From a bacterium (GTDB lineage Bacteria; Planctomycetota; J058; JAJDCP01): a stretch of 5,405 bases of DNA. The notes below the pieces were generated by a model that was not told the origin of the DNA, ran no database searches, and saw only the letters and a list, made by a program, of their open reading frames with translations. Of this stretch, positions 5,162 through 5,405 are shown piece after piece. The number at the start of each line of letters is the position of its first letter. The first letter of the stretch is position 1. The position numbers and the translations under genes are program-made. The DNA lies in contig JAUIEM010000522.1 in NCBI GenBank assembly GCA_030428695.1, positions 1 through 5,405 of the forward strand. Reading direction: 5' to 3'.

Positions 5162-5398
5162 ATGAGCAGACTGCCCGAGCTCGACTCTGTGTTCCGCGGT
5201 ATGTTCCTTCGCGACCTGCGCCCGGTCGAGGGCATCGACGGCGTGTGCGTCGGCTACGACGTCCGCATCCACCGCGATGGGAAGAAGTACATCGTGCGCT
5301 TCAGCAACGCCCTGCGCACCGAGCAGCGCGACCGCTACCTGCAGCGCCTCGCCAACGCCCACCTCGAGCACCGGGTCGGCGACGACTTCGAGGGCTGA
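5162..5398 (+). CDS. Small protein of unknown function (78 residues)
   Basis: I do not recognise a family. The protein (MSRLPELDSVFRGMFLRDLR...) has no signal peptide or membrane segment and is rich in charged residues (many Arg and Asp). A probable beta hairpin runs from about 27 to 48 (VCVGYDVRIHRDGKKYIVRF, turning at the RDGKK), followed by a helix at about 50-70 rich in Arg, Gln, Leu and Ala, and an acidic end (GDDFEG). Two in-frame ATGs exist at 5156 and 5162. GGAGG at 5150-5154 gives 7-base spacing to 5162 but only 1 base to 5156, so I chose 5162. Third positions are G/C-rich and the frame is closed by TGA with its own ribosome binding site, which supports a real gene. It follows the MocR gene by 55 bases on the same strand but has its own promoter-like element, so a functional link is uncertain. 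Confidence 0.75.
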   Translation: MSRLPELDSVFRGMFLRDLRPVEGIDGVCVGYDVRIHRDGKKYIVRFSNALRTEQRDRYLQRLANAHLEHRVGDDFEG

Positions 5399-5405
5399 GG
5401 GCCCC

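Noticed and set aside
2497..5235. A 912-codon open frame on the minus strand opposite the MocR gene
   Set aside because: It runs antisense through the whole regulator and then out of frame through the PNPOx-GNAT gene. Its composition is low-complexity Arg/Ala/Pro/Gly, typical of shadow frames in GC-rich DNA. The two genes it opposes have clear domains, ribosome binding sites and G/C third positions in their own frames.

Overview
The window is very GC-rich (roughly 70% by eye), with strong G/C at third codon positions in every gene called. Three genes encode short lipoproteins with lipoboxes, one is a YceK/YidQ-type lipoprotein and two look BamE-like. This points to a Gram-negative, high-GC bacterium. 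A Myxococcota-like or high-GC proteobacterial host is my best guess, but the sequence alone does not settle it. There are eight protein-coding genes, one cut by the left edge. I found no RNA gene, insertion sequence, CRISPR array or phage gene.

Layout. Bases 1-251 (minus) hold the first 83 residues of a helical, coiled-coil-like protein of unknown function. A 143-base divergent spacer (252-394) follows. Then a plus-strand gene (395-1228) encodes a secreted YHYH-domain protein. It converges tail to tail, with only 2 bases between stop codons, on a minus-strand cluster of three lipoprotein genes. In transcription order these are a 119-residue BamE-like lipoprotein (2452 to 2093), a 174-residue distant relative (2100 to 1576, overlapping by 8 bases) and a 97-residue YceK/YidQ-family lipoprotein (1524 to 1231). 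They look like one operon making small outer-membrane lipoproteins.

The right half is a divergent regulator/target pair. A minus-strand gene (3578 to 2526) encodes a two-domain protein: an FMN-binding split barrel of the pyridoxamine-phosphate-oxidase type fused to a GNAT acetyltransferase. Its start faces, across only 79 bases, a plus-strand MocR/PdxR-family regulator (3658-5106), which joins a GntR winged helix to a PLP-binding aminotransferase-like domain with intact PLP residues. The spacer holds a site resembling the PdxR-type operator and three phased ATCC elements, so PLP-responsive control of both genes is the natural hypothesis. A 78-residue orphan gene (5162-5398) follows.

No wholly new system is evident. 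The points most worth a second look are the operator-like array between the PNPOx-GNAT fusion and its MocR regulator, the tandem diverged BamE-like lipoproteins, and an identical GCTATCCT element upstream of two otherwise unrelated genes.
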